A stretch of 16,591 nucleotides of DNA. Origin: an uncultured Enterobacter sp. (GTDB lineage Bacteria; Pseudomonadota; Gammaproteobacteria; Enterobacterales; Enterobacteriaceae). The notes beneath the pieces are model-generated. The model ran no database searches. It was not told the DNA's origin and saw only the letters and a list, made by a program, of their open reading frames with translations. Below are positions 13,576 to 16,591 of the stretch, piece after piece. The DNA lies in assembly GCA_946477805.1 (NCBI GenBank), contig CAMKZP010000023.1, forward strand, positions 1 to 16,591. The letters are read 5' to 3'. Each line of letters opens with the position of its first letter. Within the stretch, counting starts at the first letter, position 1. A program made the position numbers and the translations under genes.

Positions 13576-13592
13576 TCAACCCAACTTTGCAA
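13564..13592 (-). promoter_or_regulatory. alpha operon (rpsM) promoter
   Basis: On the minus strand TTGCAA (13592-13587), a 17-bp spacer and TAGATT (13569-13564) give a predicted start near 13557, about 93 bases before the rpsM GTG. That leader length suits the S4 pseudoknot. An AT-rich stretch lies just upstream (13593-13610). Confidence 0.62.
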
Positions 13593-13610
13593 GAAAAATA
13601 TGCGAAATAA

Positions 13611-15090
<1,480 letters not shown>

Positions 15091-15097
15091 CTGCTAC

Positions 15098-15532
15098 TTA
15101 TTCCTCAATTTTACCGCCAGCAGCTTCGATAGCAGCACGAGCACCTTTAGTAACACGCAGGCCACGAACAGTTACCGGAGTAGAAACTTCACCAGCCAGG
15201 ATCACTTTCGCGAACTCGATCTGGATACCGATAATGTTTGCTGCTTTCAGCGTGTTCAGGTCTACAACGCCGCCTTCAACTTTCGCCAGGTCAGACAGAC
15301 GAACTTCCGCTGTGATCGCTGCTTTGCGAGAAGTGAAGCCGAACTTCGGCAGACGACGGTACAGTGGCATCTGACCACCCTCGAAACCGCGACGTACGCC
15401 ACCGCCAGAACGAGAGTTCTGACCTTTGTGACCACGACCACCGGTTTTACCGAGGCCAGAACCGATACCACGACCCAGGCGTTTACCCGCCTTTTTAGAG
15501 CCTTCGGCCGGAGACAGAGTATTTAAACGCAT
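15098..15532 (-). CDS. rplO: 50S ribosomal protein uL15
   Basis: This is a late-assembly 50S protein. The 144 aa equal E. coli L15. It begins MRLNTLSPAEGSKKAGKRLG, followed by the Gly/Arg-rich extended N-terminal arm (about 20-56) that threads into 23S rRNA, and a globular C-terminal part ending AAGGKIEE. A strong GAGGAG lies six bases before the ATG and overlaps the rpmD stop, from which it is three bases away, indicating translational coupling. Confidence 0.99.
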   Translation of the reverse strand: MRLNTLSPAEGSKKAGKRLGRGIGSGLGKTGGRGHKGQNSRSGGGVRRGFEGGQMPLYRRLPKFGFTSRKAAITAEVRLSDLAKVEGGVVDLNTLKAANIIGIQIEFAKVILAGEVSTPVTVRGLRVTKGARAAIEAAGGKIEE

Positions 15533-15535
15533 CTC

Positions 15536-15715
15536 TTACTCCTCAACTTTAACCATGAAGTAAACCGCGTTGACCATACCACGAACAGCGGGAGTATCCT
15601 CGCGCTCAACGGTATGACCAATACGACGCAGACCCAGGCCAAGCAGCGTTGCCTTGTGTTTCGGCAGACGACCGATTGCACTGCGGGTTTGAGTGATTTT
15701 AATAGTCTTTGCCAT
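15536..15715 (-). CDS. rpmD: 50S ribosomal protein uL30
   Basis: This is a small 50S protein of 59 aa, as in E. coli. It starts MAKTIKITQTRSAIGR, with the conserved KHKATLLGLGLRRIGHTVERED segment in form. I chose the ATG at 15715. An ATG two codons upstream is open but lies directly on the rpsE stop and too close to the GGGG Shine-Dalgarno (15728-15725) in the rpsE tail. It sits six bases after rpsE and three before rplO. Confidence 0.98.
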   Translation of the reverse strand: MAKTIKITQTRSAIGRLPKHKATLLGLGLRRIGHTVEREDTPAVRGMVNAVYFMVKVEE

Positions 15716-15721
15716 GGTCAA

Positions 15722-16231
<510 letters not shown>

Positions 16232-16236
16232 CTACC

Positions 16237-16590
16237 TTAGAACTGAAGGCCAGCTTCACGGGCAGCATCTGCCAGTGCCTGGACACGACCATGATATTGG
16301 AACCCGGAACGGTCAAAGGAAACATTGCTGATGCCTTTTTCCAGAGCGCGTTCTGCAACAGCTTTACCTACAGCTGCAGCGGCGTCTTTGTTACCGGTGT
16401 ACTTCAACTGTTCTGAGATAGCTTTTTCTACAGTAGAAGCAGCTACCAGAACTTCAGAACCGTTTGGTGCAATGACCTGTGCGTAAATATGACGCGGGGT
16501 ACGATGTACCACCAGGCGTGTTGCACCCAGCTCTTTGAGCTTGCGGCGTGCGCGGGTCGCACGACGGATACGAGCAGATTTCTTATCCAT
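16237..16590 (-). CDS. rplR: 50S ribosomal protein uL18
   Basis: This 50S central-protuberance protein binds 5S rRNA together with L5. The 117 aa equal E. coli L18 and the gene is complete, its ATG ending one base before the window edge. It starts MDKKSARIRRATRARRKLKE, a basic N-terminal arm, and contains RLVVHRTPRHIYAQVI and the C-terminal DRSGFQYHGRVQALADAAREAGLQF in form. It belongs to the spc operon, whose upstream genes (rplF, rpsH and others) lie beyond the right edge. Confidence 0.99.
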   Translation of the reverse strand: MDKKSARIRRATRARRKLKELGATRLVVHRTPRHIYAQVIAPNGSEVLVAASTVEKAISEQLKYTGNKDAAAAVGKAVAERALEKGISNVSFDRSGFQYHGRVQALADAAREAGLQF

Positions 16591-16591
16591 A

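Overview
The window is a conserved chromosomal core region of an enterobacterium (Gammaproteobacteria, Enterobacterales). Every gene is recognisable by close resemblance to its Escherichia coli K-12 counterpart, and gene order matches the K-12 segment from rrnD to the spc ribosomal-protein operon. Small differences (L17 of 128 aa, S5 one residue short, YrdB of 82 aa, a divergent ArfA tail) suggest a relative such as an Enterobacter/Klebsiella/Leclercia-type organism rather than E. coli itself. The genus is an inference. Comparisons with E. coli are from memory, since no search could be run.

Layout. Positions 1-60 hold a divergent rRNA operon P1 promoter firing leftward out of the window. yrdA (205-759, +) follows. 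Next is a leftward cluster, yrdB-aroE-tsaC-yrdD-smg-dprA (735-4518, -), with short or overlapping junctions. It mixes shikimate synthesis, tRNA t6A modification, a zinc-ribbon protein and a DNA-processing protein. From 4646 a rightward group, def-fmt-rsmB-trkA-mscL, combines N-formyl-Met handling (fmt adds the formyl group to initiator tRNA, def removes it from new proteins), 16S rRNA m5C967 methylation, the potassium-uptake regulator TrkA and the large mechanosensitive channel. From 9397 leftward come arfA (ribosome rescue), zntR (zinc-responsive activator) and yhdN. A strong terminator at 10565-10592 separates these from the leftward alpha operon (rpsM-rpsK-rpsD-rpoA-rplQ) and the distal part of the spc operon (rplR-rpsE-rpmD-rplO-secY-rpmJ), which runs to the right edge.

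Regulation visible in the sequence includes: the rrn P1 core and UP element, the S4 autoregulatory pseudoknot in front of rpsM, the alpha promoter with an overlapping hairpin, and a long hairpin inside arfA that links its expression to tmRNA activity.

No mobile element, CRISPR array, prophage, tRNA or rRNA gene body is present, and no intergenic gap exceeds 300 bases. I do not see a novel system; this is housekeeping DNA. The one real anomaly is an apparent +1 insertion in rpmJ (ribosomal protein L36) at 13680/13681, which truncates the reading frame after 17 codons while the rest of the gene stays intact in another frame.
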